Below, in pieces: positions 1-10,719 of a stretch of DNA of 64,000 bases. Within the stretch, counting starts at the first letter, position 1, and the number at the start of each line of letters is the position of its first letter. The position numbers and the translations under genes are program-made. The stretch is from Euphorbia lathyris (taxonomy: Eukaryota; Streptophyta; Magnoliopsida; Malpighiales; Euphorbiaceae). The stretch lies in contig NC_088910.1 in NCBI RefSeq assembly GCF_963576675.1, positions 25,856,531 through 25,920,530 of the forward strand, written 5' to 3'. Below the pieces are notes generated by a model. The model saw nothing but the letters and a program-made list of their open reading frames with translations, ran no database searches and was not told the origin of the DNA.

Positions 1-3000
1 ATTTACTTTTAATATAATTACCAAGTGATAACTCTCTAAACTGTTTATTTTAGCCTCATGAAGTTCATAACTAATTCTCTCAAAAAAAGCATTGTGTCTG
101 TCGCTGTACTTGGTACTTCCAGGAACTCCTTTATTAGTACACAGTAAAACCTATACAAAAATACAACATTCATATTAATATAATCAAATTTCTTTTTAAC
201 AAAAAAATATATCAAAATGTAAAAACACATACAAATGGTAGAGTAGAGAAGAAGAATCTATGCACAGAAGTTGGACCCTTGCACTTCTCTTCAGAATTCA
301 ATATTCGAGACCACGCATCAACCACATTACTAACCAAATGATTGCTTCTTGACAAGCTCATAATCTCCTCTCTATTGATTGTGGACAAACAATCACTATA
401 CAACAACTCACTTCAAAAAGAAAAATAAAATAAAATAAAAACAATCAGTATAACTTAGAGAAAATTTAAATTAACACAAACAACATTCAATTAAGATCTT
501 ACTGTGGGTCTTCATTAGAAAAAGCATATTCAACCAACATTCTCCGCGAACTAAGCATATTGTTTAGTAAATGCTCAGACTCAAGCAAAAATGGAGACTG
601 TAAATATCCAGGCAACTTTGAAATCCTTTTTGAACGATTTCCAACACCAACTTCTTGCACTTCCTCAACTACATCTTTGCCTACTCTCCTATTAACAACA
701 CAAAGAAAATAACAAAAGGGAACAAAATTAACCAAGTTCAAAAACAGAAACCACATAATCTTAAATTCTATTCTCATGTTCTAAAATATAAACCATATGT
801 TCCAAACACACATACACATGATCTAAATTAAAAAACTTCTTAAATATCACTTACCTTGCATTACTATCAGAAACATCATCAGCAAAACATTCATCAAGCC
901 CAGCAACCCCTACTCTAAACACTTCTTCAACAAACTCTTCCCGAACTTCATCCAAATCAAATTGACTATATTTCATACCACACCTACTTTTCCACTATAA
1001 AATATAAAAAAATTAAAACCATAAAACAAATTATAATTTCAAAATAATGCAACAAAACACATTTATTATAAATGGACTATACCTTTTCAGCAAACTTCAA
1101 ATCCTTGTCCATCACAATATCTCTCATGAACCGCATTACAAAAAAACCACATGTTTTGTGATCTTTTTGCTCTGGCACACCCTACAACACAACAACCACA
1201 ACATTAAAATAATGTACATCAATCTAACCTTTATGTTCTAAAAAATTTCACACATGTACAAAACAAATATACAAGTTAAGAATTACCAAAAGTGCAGTCC
1301 ATTTGACTTTAACTTCATCATTCTCAGAGTATAATTGAACAGCCCTGTTAAAATAAAAATCATTAAAATCAGTAACATCATCTTAATATTCAAACATAGT
1401 TATATATCAAAATAAACTATAAACAAAATACAAACAAAAAAACATACTCATTCACAACATCAATCCATACATCTCCCTTTGGCAAACGCCTTCTCAACGG
1501 ATCCAACCAATAAGCTCTAAAATTCTTCAAATCAATAATTGACAACGTCCAATGTCCACTGAAAATAATACTATTATTATTTCAAAATACATAAAATTAC
1601 TTAAAAAAATATTAAATAAAATAACTAAAACAATCATACCCTGTATTATATGGACACAAAAAGATAGACTTATCTATTGTGGACATCTTCAATCGATTCA
1701 TCAACTCATTAGAGCGCTGGCTTACTGTTTTAGAACTTCCAATGGAATAAGTGTAATGAGGATCAACGAAATAAAACAATTTCTCCATTTCTCTTTTCTT
1801 CAACAAATTAAACAAGTAGCTACATAAAAACAAAAAAGAACATAGTAAGAATCAACTACAACTAATATAAATAAAACTATAACATTTCAAAAATAAAATA
1901 CCTCATATAGAAAATTATAACGTTGCAAGTTATCTCTTCCATATGAACCATAGAATATATATCCTGCCTCAACAATAATGCTTTAGCAGAATGTCCAAAC
2001 AACTCTTCACAAACAACATAGCTAACAAAATTCCCTTTCACCAACTCTGCATTTGCCCATTTGCACAACATCCGTACCTTATCTGAAATATTTCTAGGCA
2101 AAGCTTGCAAATCTACATCCAACGCATCTTCTATCACCACGTTATCAACTTCATCATCAACAACAAACCTGTTGACAAAACAAACAAACTTAAAAAATCA
2201 AATAGGAATAACATAATCAGAAGCATAATACGTATGTTCTGAACAATAAAGCATATGTTCTAAACAATAAAGCATATGTTCTAAAATATAACAAACATTA
2301 AAAAACATAAACAAAATATAAAATAATTATTTTCACATACATTACTTCAGGATCAGACTTATTCTTCATATCTGCACCATCCGATTTCTCAACAAAATTT
2401 TTTGCTTGTGTAGATCCACCTTCAGTTCCAACAAAATCAGGCAACTCTTGACTCAACAAATTAAAATTTGGAGAAGAATTTTTTCCTTCAGAATTCTTCA
2501 TTGGAGTTTTACTCTCTCTCTGATCTTTCTTCTCTCTTTTAATTCTTTCAACCAACGCATCTATCTCATCAAAAAAATCAGAATTAAAATAAGGATGACT
2601 ATCTTGACTAGACAAATCACAATCAACATCTCCAGTCATTCCTGAATCTTTTTTACTTTCCGGTTTGTTCTCATTAACTACTTCTTTCTCTCCTTCACTT
2701 TGAGAAACCGGATATTCATTGCCTCGAGAATATTTACTCCACAAGTTGTTGATCAGATTAGACATCTCAACACTTGTACCATCTTCACCAAAAACAACAT
2801 TAGCTTCTTTCAATATAGAGTACATTTCATTAACTTTAGAACCCAATTCTTTAGCTAATGATTGGAACTTCGCAAGAAATTCCTGCATATACAAATCCAT
2901 AATAAAAATCAGGGCATGTTATAAACAATATTAAGCATGTTCTAAATTTTAATAAACATGTTCTAAAATGTAATAAGCACGTTCTAAAATTTAAAAACAT

Positions 3001-4615
3001 AGATAAAGATGTAATAACATACAAAAATTTGACCAGGTCCACTAGAAGAAGCTTCTCCACATTCCTTCCTATTCGCTCCTTCAACATCTTGATTATCTTT
3101 TCTTGGCACATTTCCTTCATCCATATCCATACTTTCTCTTACCAAATTTTCTCCCACCACTATTCTCTCTAACACAATCCCACTTCCAAAGCCCCTCATC
3201 TTTTCCAAAACTATCCTCTTTTGTATTCATTCTTTATTCCAAACAGCTATCAGTGGAAAATCTCTTGGATTAACAACATTAGCTCGTTGAAGCCTATCAA
3301 AATAACTTATCTATAAAAAAAATAACAAAAATGAACAAGTTATACACAGATTAATAAATAAACAACAAACAAATGTTATAAAACACATAATAAAAAAAAG
3401 AAAATTAAACTTACCAACAAGAAAGGAAGGGGACCTGTAAAAAAAGTAGGACTCCTTTTCCATTCACTGACAGAATCCAACAAATGCTTATATGCAAAAG
3501 AACACCAATCCAAATTTGCAATCTCCTTAACATTCCTACAACTATAAAGAAACTTATAGTTCATAGACTGGTTCTTGGTAGAACGAATACAACAATTCAC
3601 AACACAGAATACAAAATGCAACAAAAATTCATCACACAACGGTTTCGTCTTCAGATCATTCAACTTAGCAATCACAGTACTATTAATTGGACTCCCAATC
3701 TCAAGACCAAAATACGACCTCCATTGAGCAAAAAAATCTGAAGACTCGTCTTCACCAACATCTTGTGGCTCCTCAATCTCTACACCTCCACAAGGCAAGC
3801 CATAAACAGCCTTAAAATCATCCTTAACAAACTTCAATTCTTCACTATTATCTAGCATAAGGCTACACCTATCAACATTAAAACTATTCACAAGTTTTTC
3901 ACAAAAAGTAGCATTATGAACATCTAAACTTAGATGCAAAAAACCACCAAAACCAATACGCTTAATTGCATCCTTATAAGTCTCCGGAATATCATGAAGA
4001 ATACCCATAAACTGTTTAGGAGGTATTCTTTGACCAAGAGCAACCTTATTCCGTTTGGAAATATTTTCATCATCACCTACACTCAAAACATTCTTCCTCT
4101 TCTTTAAAAAACTAGAAGCAACAGACAAGTTCCTGGCAAACTTCACTTTCTTTACCTTCTTAGCATTAACATCTTCCTTTAATGCATCAACCGAAGCTTC
4201 AGAAACTTGAGAAGAATCAACACCTTTACTAGATATACTCCTTGTTTGACGCCTAAATATACCTTTCCTAGATTCACTACTAGTTTGCTGAATAAACTCA
4301 CCTTTTATAGATTGACTCCTGGTTTGCCGCCTCAACAAACTATTGGACGGAACGACATAACTAGACAACAAATCATTGTCAGCAGGAATGGCTGGCATTG
4401 AAGGTCTTTTAGACATTGAAGGTCTTTTCGAAGTCATCTTAAATCTTTTAGAAGTATGTCTTTTTTCACTTCTATCTTCAACAGGAACAACAAGTTCACC
4501 TTTCTTCTTATTTTTTTTTATCTTCATCAGAACAATATTCTTCCATAATATCAGCCAACAATTTCTGATCAACCACATTCTTGGGAAAAATCTCTTCTCC
4601 ATCATTCCTGCCCAT
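1..4615 (-). pseudogene. Ulp1-type cysteine protease gene (transposon-borne), 12 exons seen, 3' end off window
   Basis: Exons read from splice signals with consistent phase: 4615-3415, 3310-3023, 2882-2341, 2168-1902, 1819-1640, 1558-1448, 1344-1287, 1181-1083, 994-855, 688-503, 410-233, 150-about 21. Exon 1 encodes a basic Ser/Thr-rich N-terminus and then a DUF1985-like domain (KDDFKAVYGLPCGG). Exons 4-9 give a full Ulp1/C48 peptidase core with the triad His (GHWTLSIID), Asp (YWLDPL) and Cys (KTCGFFVMRFMRDIV), plus an upstream Gln (PEQKDHKTCG). Ulp1 proteases cut SUMO-like modifiers; in plants this DUF1985-Ulp1 architecture is typical of KAONASHI-type Mutator-like elements. After the Cys the frame stays open into a second Ulp1-like N-terminal region (ELLYSDCLSTINREE). 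Breaks: an extra base in the A-run near 4520 and an in-frame TGA at 3227-3229. The start at 4615 is chosen because a splice acceptor lies just upstream (AG at 4620-4619). Family call is firm; activity is unlikely. Confidence 0.8.
2219..2999 (-). repeat. Intron-dispersed TGTTCTAAAAT repeats of the Ulp1 gene
   Basis: The word TGTTCTAAA(A/T), read on the plus strand, recurs in introns at about 2230-2285 (three spaced copies) and 2938-2992 (several copies, about 22 bp apart). Single copies lie near 776 and 1230, and the complementary TTTTAGAAC form appears at about 14030, 14152, 14332 and 14376 in the distal intron. It is absent from the exons I translated. Confidence 0.6.
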
Positions 4616-4634
4616 TTTCTAAAAAACAGAACAT

Positions 4635-4639
4635 ATACT
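4635..4639. repeat. Target-site duplication (left), ATACT
   Basis: ATACT directly precedes the TG of the 5' LTR at 4640. The same five bases follow the CA of the 3' LTR at 14013-14017. A perfect 5-bp duplication fits an integrase-type insertion. Confidence 0.93.
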
Positions 4640-4873
4640 TGATAGGGGTATTTTACCCCTATCTTTTAGCGTGATTTACGGGATGATTTTGGATAAAATA
4701 AGTAAGTTTAATTGCAAAAATAAAGTATTTTGAATAAATAAAGAAATAAAAATAAATCTCGTACTTTTAGTTTAATTCCCTCGTTTTGATTAGTTTAGGA
4801 AATAAAAACGTCAAGCTAACTCGGCTCTCAAGTGTTGTATTTCAGGTACAAGAAAGGAGCAAAAACCCACTTC

Positions 4874-5346
4874 ATACGCGGGGCGTAGTAACCCTTACGC
4901 GGGGCGTGAAACAAGATGCCAGAAATAATTGCCCTATCCGCAGGCCCCATGTTGAACTGACTCAGCATACGCGGGGCGTATGCCATTTTACGCGGGGCGT
5001 ATGACACATGTCGGCAATAATCGGCCTAATCCTGAAAGTCAGACTGCATTGTCTCCCAGAGTCAACTATCCATACGCGGGGCGTATCATTATATACGCGG
5101 GGTGTATAAGGCAGTTCTTCAATGTAAAAAGATCAGAGACACATTTGCGCGGGGCGTACTTCATCTACGCACGGCGTAAATACTCCAATTCTAGCAATAA
5201 AACTTCAGAGACTCAAACACGCGGGGCGTACTTCAGCTACGCAGGGCGTGTTTGGGAACAATTAGACACGGAATTGGTCCACATGCAGGAGATTTCTGAC
5301 GGAATGGGCACCTACGTGGGGCGTAAACCACCTTACGCGGGGCGTA
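4874..5346 (+). repeat. Six direct pairs of TACGCGGGGCGTA in the 5' LTR
   Basis: Twelve near-identical 13-mers lie in six pairs, starting at about 4874, 4969, 5073, 5149, 5219 and 5312. Within each pair the two copies are in the same orientation, with starts 20-21 bp apart (7-8 bp spacer), about two helical turns. Pairs are 70-105 bp apart. The position just upstream of the TATA box suggests a promoter or enhancer array; that role is inferred. Confidence 0.85.
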
Positions 5347-5424
5347 TCACGGGATTTCTGCACCAAATAATGTTGCTCCATGCTTGTGCTTTGTGAAATT
5401 ACCAACTTGCCCTTGCTTGATGTC

Positions 5425-5432
5425 TATAAATA
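5425..5432 (+). promoter_or_regulatory. TATA box of the 5' LTR
   Basis: TATAAATA about 80 bp downstream of the last paired motif and about 1.03 kb before the end of the LTR. It is the likely promoter for the genomic RNA. The same box is at 12985-12992 in the 3' LTR. Confidence 0.6.
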
Positions 5433-6458
5433 GATAGCTTTTGAACTTCATTAGACACCAATTGCATACTAGAGAGCTATACTATACTCTTTTCTTTTCC
5501 TTTAGATTCAGATTTTTATAGCTAAACTCTCCCCCTCGAGAGCTTGTTCGGTTGTTCCCGCGTTCCATCAAAGTTCCGCTCCATCATTCATCACCAAGCT
5601 CGAGAGTTCCACCTCCACGACCTAGGAGATGGCTTTGAGTCCGGTTAGCTAGTTCCAAGGGCGGATTCTCCCTTTTTACTTGCTAATTAGCTTGTACTCT
5701 TCCTATGTACTAGGCTTGGTTGTATTTCATCTATACACTTTCCATATTTATAATTTATGATTCATAATCTCTATTTCCCTTTACGTATTAATGTTTATTA
5801 CTTGTTTTGATATTGATAATTGACTATTGTGTAGGAGCACGCGATTACCGCCGCCATCCGGGCTATCTTTAGGGAATTATATAGGTGTTGCCCTACCGGA
5901 AGTGACAACCCGGAAACCATAGGAATTGACAAGCCACGGAACTTACGGGCCCTAATTTCTAGTTCCCCCGCATTAGACACGCCTTGACTAGGAATCACGT
6001 AGTCTAAGTACTTCACGGGTCGGTCCTACTACATTTGGTCGTCTTTGCAAGAATAAACCATTATCCGTATACATTTATAGTCGTTATCTATCGTGGTTAT
6101 AACTTATCATACACGCCCCGCTTCATAGAGTTTTAGTTACTCAAATCTGTGTCGCCAATAGTTAGGAATAGTGTGTAATTGTGTCTTACTTTACCCCAAA
6201 GTAATCACCACTTAAATAACATACGAAACCGAGTCGTCTAATACTTGTAATTATAAATCCCGTGCATTCGATACCCGGTCTTAACCGGATTATTACTTGA
6301 TACGACGGGGTACACTTGCCCCTAAGTAGTCGTAGCATCTAGTAGAGTTAAGAGCAATTTATAAAGACCAAATCCATAGACATAGCACATTCACCGCAAT
6401 ACACATTTAATCGTCATTAGAAAAGCTCTACACCTAGACTTTACGCCCATCAAGTTTT

Positions 6459-6477
6459 TGGCGCCATTGCCGGGGAT
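6459..6477 (+). other. Primer-binding site, tRNA-Asp type
   Basis: TGGCGCCATTGCCGGGGAT starts six bases after the 5' LTR. It matches the complement of the plant tRNA-Asp(GUC) 3' end with a single difference. This primer is characteristic of Athila-type elements. Confidence 0.85.
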
Positions 6478-6609
6478 TTATAATCTCCTACAATATTAGA
6501 CAAAAACGTTTTATTGTTAGTTTAAGCATTCTTTTTGTATAAATTGTTTATATATACGTTTGCTAACATTATTCTTTTTGTTGATAATTCTTTTATACTT
6601 GTTTACCTT

Positions 6610-8114
6610 ATGCACACCCGATCTAAAAGTGATTCTCTCGTACCTATTGATCTCGAAATTGAACGTACTCTTTGTAGGTTACGTAGAGAGAAAATGGCAA
6701 ACCCCAACGCCGAGGTCAACCAACCCAACGGAAACCCAAGGCCACACATGAACAACATCCACGGGGCCAATGATACGCGTTCGATGATGGAGATCCTTGC
6801 ACCGCATCGTCCCCAAAATCGTAACGGCATTGTCGCTCCCACGATTCCGGCCAACACATATGAGATCAAGACCGGAATGATCCAACTGTACAATAATGCG
6901 GTCAATTCGGAGGGGAACTCCATGAGAACCCCAACGAACATTTGGATAAATTTCTTATGTGTGCCGATACTTCTCGGCAAAATGGTGTTCCCGTTGAGGC
7001 TGTGAGACTAAAATTGTTTCCTTTTTCATTGACAGGACATGCGCTGGAGTGGCTACACTCACTGGAGGCGGGATCCATCACGTCATGGGAAGAGCATGAA
7101 AAGGAGTTCCTTTCCTACTATTTTCCGCCGTCCAAAACAGTCAAGTTACGGACCGATATCACATCCTTCAGGAAATTGGAATGCGAGGCCCTTCACGCAG
7201 CTTGGGCTAGGTTCCGGAAGTTGCTCCGAAACTGCCCCCACCATGACATCCCAAAGCACGACTTGGTAAGCACTTTTTACCACGGGTTAACCCCCACTAA
7301 CCGTGCGACTGTTGATTCCGTCGCAGGTGGGGATCTATTTCGGAAGTCAGCTAGTGAGGCCTACGAGCTCATTTATGAGCTCGCAAGGAAAAGTGTGCAA
7401 TGGCAAGAGGATCGGCTTGCCGGCCCGTCGCGACACCAGACATTCGCTGTGGAGAAAGAGGCTCCGAAAAGCTCCATAGCTGAAATGAACAAGAAGCTTG
7501 ACTCGTTGATCACCCAATTAAGCCTCAATAAAAGTGTACAGGTCATGATGTGCACTCACTGTGGTGGAGACCATGATGCGTTCAATTGCCAAATCGGTAG
7601 CCCTTTCGCCGGCGATGCCGAAAATGTAAGTTTTATAGGAGGTAACCAAAGGTATAATTCCCATCCGAACTCCTATTCTCACCATAATAATAATAATAAC
7701 AGCGGATGAAGGCCTCGGTATCAACACCCGAACTTATCATATGGCAACAATAATAACGTGTTGAGGCCCCCATCCGGCTTTGAGCAAGAATTTTGGGAAA
7801 ACGGGCTCGGGCAATCACAAGCCGCGCCCGGAAGTCGAAACGCTCCACCCTCCAACAGTGTACATGACCAATCGGTCACGTCTTTCTTGAAGGACATATT
7901 AACCCGTCTTTTCGATAGCGAAGTGTTTTGTAGGGATCTTAGCCGCCAGGTGGCCCACCTGAACCGTCAACAACAAGAGAGGCCACTAGGAACCCTCCCG
8001 GCAAATACTGAACAAAATCCGCGGGGTAAGAATCGGGAATCCGGACAAGTGGTAACGCTCCTCAACAATAGGAGTTCTGACCCGTCAAGCTCCAACGCGG
8101 ACGTCTTGCAATAA
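6610..8114 (+). pseudogene. Athila-like gag, frameshifted and interrupted by a stop
   Basis: Starts at ATG 6610 (MHTRSKSDS). The capsid-type retrotransposon gag domain spans about 6900-7400 (LFPFSLTGHALEWLHSL, YFPPSKT). A divergent zinc-knuckle-like segment, CTHCGGDHDAFNC, lies near 7549-7587. The C-terminal stretch has the Athila-type GTLPANTEQNPR near 7990-8025. Gag would form the RNA-packaging particle. Breaks: a frameshift near 6900 between the N-terminal part and the capsid domain, and an in-frame TGA at 7707-7709. There is no pol downstream. Read as a recently inactivated gag. Confidence 0.82.
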
Positions 8115-8347
8115 GCCGCCATATAAGAAAGTCGAGCTACTTTGACTCGAAACGTAGCATCGGTTTGAATCCCTCGAACCATTTGTCTATATGTAACATA
8201 AACATTATTTCTTTTCTTTATTTTGCATTATGGTGGTTTTTATTTTTCATCTTCATCTTCATTTTGCTTTCTTCCTTTTTCTTTTATTTTATTTTCTTAA
8301 AAAATCAAAAGAAAAACAAATACCACATTAATCCAAAATTTTACAAA

Positions 8348-9028
8348 TACGCGGGGCGTACAAACCATTGCGCCCCGCGTAGTTGTAATTTCTGCCGTTT
8401 TTACTGAATAAAGAACACGCTACGCGCGGCGTATCTACATTTACGCCCCGCGTACGCTTTCCCTAAAACAATTAAAAATGAATTTTCTTTAATAAATGCC
8501 ACGTGAAGGACACGCGGGGCGTACCGCATGGTACGCCGCGCGTATCCTCGGGGAGTTGTGAATCACAACTCCCCATGGCAACTCCCCATCTCTCAAACTT
8601 CTAATCACCCCTCTTCCCTATACACCTTTTCCACTTCCACACTCCACCTCCTCTTCCACCCTATCAATTCTCACCTTTTCAAATTCAAATTTCCACCTTC
8701 CCTCCACAATAAATTATCATTAACCACCACCTTAATTACCCATAAATAAAATATAAAAATCATAAAAATCATTAACCATTCATAAATCCAAAAGTCAAAA
8801 AATAAGAAAATTACAAAAACCACAAAAAGTCCTTCATCTTCCGTCCTCATACGCGGGGCGTAACCACATTTACGCCCCGCGTCTCCACCCTTTTTGTCCT
8901 AAAAAAGGAACAGGAGGTCCGATACACGTGGCGTAACCCCAATCACGCCACGCGTACCTCAATAATTTTGCGTAAAATAACGTCAGGGGGAGGGATACGC
9001 GTGGCGTGACCCCTTCACGCCCCGCGTA
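8348..9028. repeat. Six inverted pairs (hairpins) of the TACGCGGGGCGTA motif upstream of the extra ORF
   Basis: Pairs at about 8348, 8420, 8511, 8850, 8923 and 8997. In each, a plus-oriented copy is followed within about 8-10 bp by the complementary form (TACGCCCCGCGTA or variants), so each could fold as a GC-rich hairpin of about 36 bp. Some pairs carry matched changes (for example CACGTGGCGT paired with ACGCCACGCGT), which preserve the pairing. Stretches between pairs are AT-rich and non-coding. Confidence 0.85.
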
Positions 9029-9074
9029 CCCCTCTGGGAATCCGAGCTTTGCTTGGATTCCCCCCCTTCTCCCC

Positions 9075-9083
9075 TATTTATAT
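9075..9083 (+). promoter_or_regulatory. Candidate TATA box for the extra ORF
   Basis: TATTTATAT lies 105 bp before the ATG at 9180. A C/T-rich leader typical of plant 5' UTRs follows. The sixth hairpin pair ends about 45 bp upstream. The combination suggests a separate transcript for the extra ORF; no direct evidence of transcription. Confidence 0.4.
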
Positions 9084-9179
9084 CTCATCTTTTTCCTTCT
9101 TCTTCCCTTACCATCATCTCAACTTTACCACAACCTTCTCCCACCTTCTCTCAATCCCTCTCCATTCCTAACTATCACC

Positions 9180-10388
9180 ATGGCACGAAAGAGAGTCGCC
9201 GACATACGTCCCCCACGGGCCACTCGGGCCCGATCCTCCCGTTCCGCACAAAATCAACCGTCTCCTCCACCTCCCGAGCGGGAGGGAACTCCACCTCTTA
9301 CCCGCCGACACCGGGCCCCTTTTCATCTCCTGACCGAGGGGGAGGCCGAGCACTATCAAACACTGTCCGCTGCCCACTTTATGGAACTTCCGTACATAGA
9401 GCGGAACACCCTTGATCATTTCGGTCTTGGCGAAGCTTTCGTAGCATGCCTCCGTGCTCTCTCTTGGTACGATCATTTTTTGGCAAGACACCGCATTTAC
9501 CCCTCCTTAGTTTTGGAATTCTACACCACCCTCACCTCTAACAATGTCCCCGGTGCTGCCCTCTTCAATTTCCGCCTTCACAACCACCCCTTCACCATTG
9601 ATACCCCTTGGCTCCACACTCACTTCACCAAACAAGCGGAAAACGGTATCTCCCATTGGCCCGAGGAGGTTTCCGCTCGTGATTTTTGGACCTCTATCAC
9701 CGGGTCCGAGGATTATGACGTCTCCAACCTCCGCCCCTCTCTCATTCGTGATCCAATCCTCCAACTTCTCCACCGCTTCATCTCCATCTATTTCTCGGGG
9801 AAGACGGAATCCACCAAGGTTAACAAGGATGAACTTTTGGCACTCTATTGTTGTGCCAACAACTGTGCTTATGACCTTTCTTACCTTGTGGCCGTACAAC
9901 TCCACCACATTTCCACCCGGAAGCGGGGCAAGATCGGGTTGGGCCATCTAGTCACTCTTTTCGCCACTTCCGCTCTTGGCGCAGCTACCCTTGCTAGCCT
10001 CCCAAGCCTTTTGCCTAGGCCCGTGGAGAAAAACGCTTTTAAGACCCTTAACCGTCCCACTTCGGGCCCGGGAGAGACTTCGGGGGCTGCTCATGCCAAC
10101 GAGGACGGGGGTCCGGATTCGGATTCCAGTTTGGGTCTCAATTTCAGTCCTCCACCCAACCATGACTTTAATGCCATTTATGCTCGGTTGGATATCTTGG
10201 AGGATAACCAACGCTGGGACCGGGTCCATTACGACTCCCAATTTGCCACCCTCAACACCCGTTTCGATACCATTGAGGCGCAACAATGTGAGGACCGGAC
10301 CCATATCGACACTCGTTTCGATGCCCTCACTGCTTCCTTCGCTTCCTACTTCAACCTTCATGGCAATCCACCTCCATCTCAACCATAG
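9180..10388 (+). CDS. ATHILA ORF-1-like protein of the non-autonomous element
   Basis: An intact 402-residue frame. The ATG at 9180 is chosen over the upstream in-frame one at 9006 because it has a good context (CACCATGGC) and follows a pyrimidine-rich leader, while the upstream stretch is low-complexity. Residues 1-45 are basic and Pro-rich; about 45-290 resemble the ATHILA ORF-1 / plant transposon protein family (YPSLVLEFYTTL, SLIRDPILQLLHRF, KVNKDELLALYCC). About 330-400 contain repeated RFDTIEA/RFDALTA segments that look coiled-coil. The function of this family is unknown. It is the only undamaged ORF in the element while gag is broken, which may mean selection or merely chance. Hairpin pairs flank it on both sides. 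Confidence 0.75.
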   Translation: MARKRVADIRPPRATRARSSRSAQNQPSPPPPEREGTPPLTRRHRAPFHLLTEGEAEHYQTLSAAHFMELPYIERNTLDHFGLGEAFVACLRALSWYDHFLARHRIYPSLVLEFYTTLTSNNVPGAALFNFRLHNHPFTIDTPWLHTHFTKQAENGISHWPEEVSARDFWTSITGSEDYDVSNLRPSLIRDPILQLLHRFISIYFSGKTESTKVNKDELLALYCCANNCAYDLSYLVAVQLHHISTRKRGKIGLGHLVTLFATSALGAATLASLPSLLPRPVEKNAFKTLNRPTSGPGETSGAAHANEDGGPDSDSSLGLNFSPPPNHDFNAIYARLDILEDNQRWDRVHYDSQFATLNTRFDTIEAQQCEDRTHIDTRFDALTASFASYFNLHGNPPPSQP

Positions 10389-10537
10389 TTCCATTTTCTT
10401 TGTGTTTTCATTTTCTTTTGTTTTTATTTTCCTTTGTTTTGATGTTTTGATGTTTCATGTACTATCTTTAATATATTAGCGCTTTCCGTTTATGTTTCGT
10501 GTTGTTTGTTGTTTCTTTTTACTGCTTGTAATAAAAC

Positions 10538-10719
10538 CACGCAGGGCGTATCCCATGGCACGCCCCGCGTCCCTTCGTTTTTATATTTAAAAATCGTTCA
10601 GAAACTCAACCACGCGGGACGCCCCGTTACTGCGCCCCGCGTATTTGAGTCTCTGCCTAAAAAAACACCACAAAACATAGTGGTTACGCGGGGCGCCCCT
10701 ATGGGCGCGCCCCGCGTAA
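10538..10719. repeat. Three inverted GC-rich motif pairs downstream of the extra ORF
   Basis: Pairs at about 10538, 10611 and 10683, of the same type as 8348-9028. The last reads TTACGCGGGGCGCCCCT and then the complementary half, ending GCGTAA. With the six upstream pairs they bracket the ORF. Confidence 0.8.

Larger units (their letters stand above)
4640..6452 (+). repeat. 5' LTR of the Athila-like element
   Basis: 1813 bp, TG...CA. It opens with a perfect inverted repeat, GATAGGGGTA, TTT, TACCCCTATC. It contains the paired GC-rich motif array (4874-5346), a TATA box (5425-5432) and a downstream transcribed portion. Open frames across the motif array only reflect the repeats and are not genes. 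Confidence 0.93.

Noticed and set aside
4874..5346. Spaced direct repeats as a CRISPR-like array
   Set aside because: Plant nuclear LTR; repeats are 13 bp in pairs, spacers are unequal, and no cas genes occur.
4786..5396. Open frames with repeated YAGR/TRGV peptides in the 5' LTR (and the same at 12346-12956)
   Set aside because: They arise from the 13-bp DNA motif read in different frames, lie upstream of the LTR TATA box and show no coding signature.
9168..10479. Several overlapping open frames on both strands of the accessory ORF
   Set aside because: Shadows of a GC-rich coding region; only the frame from 9180 matches a family.
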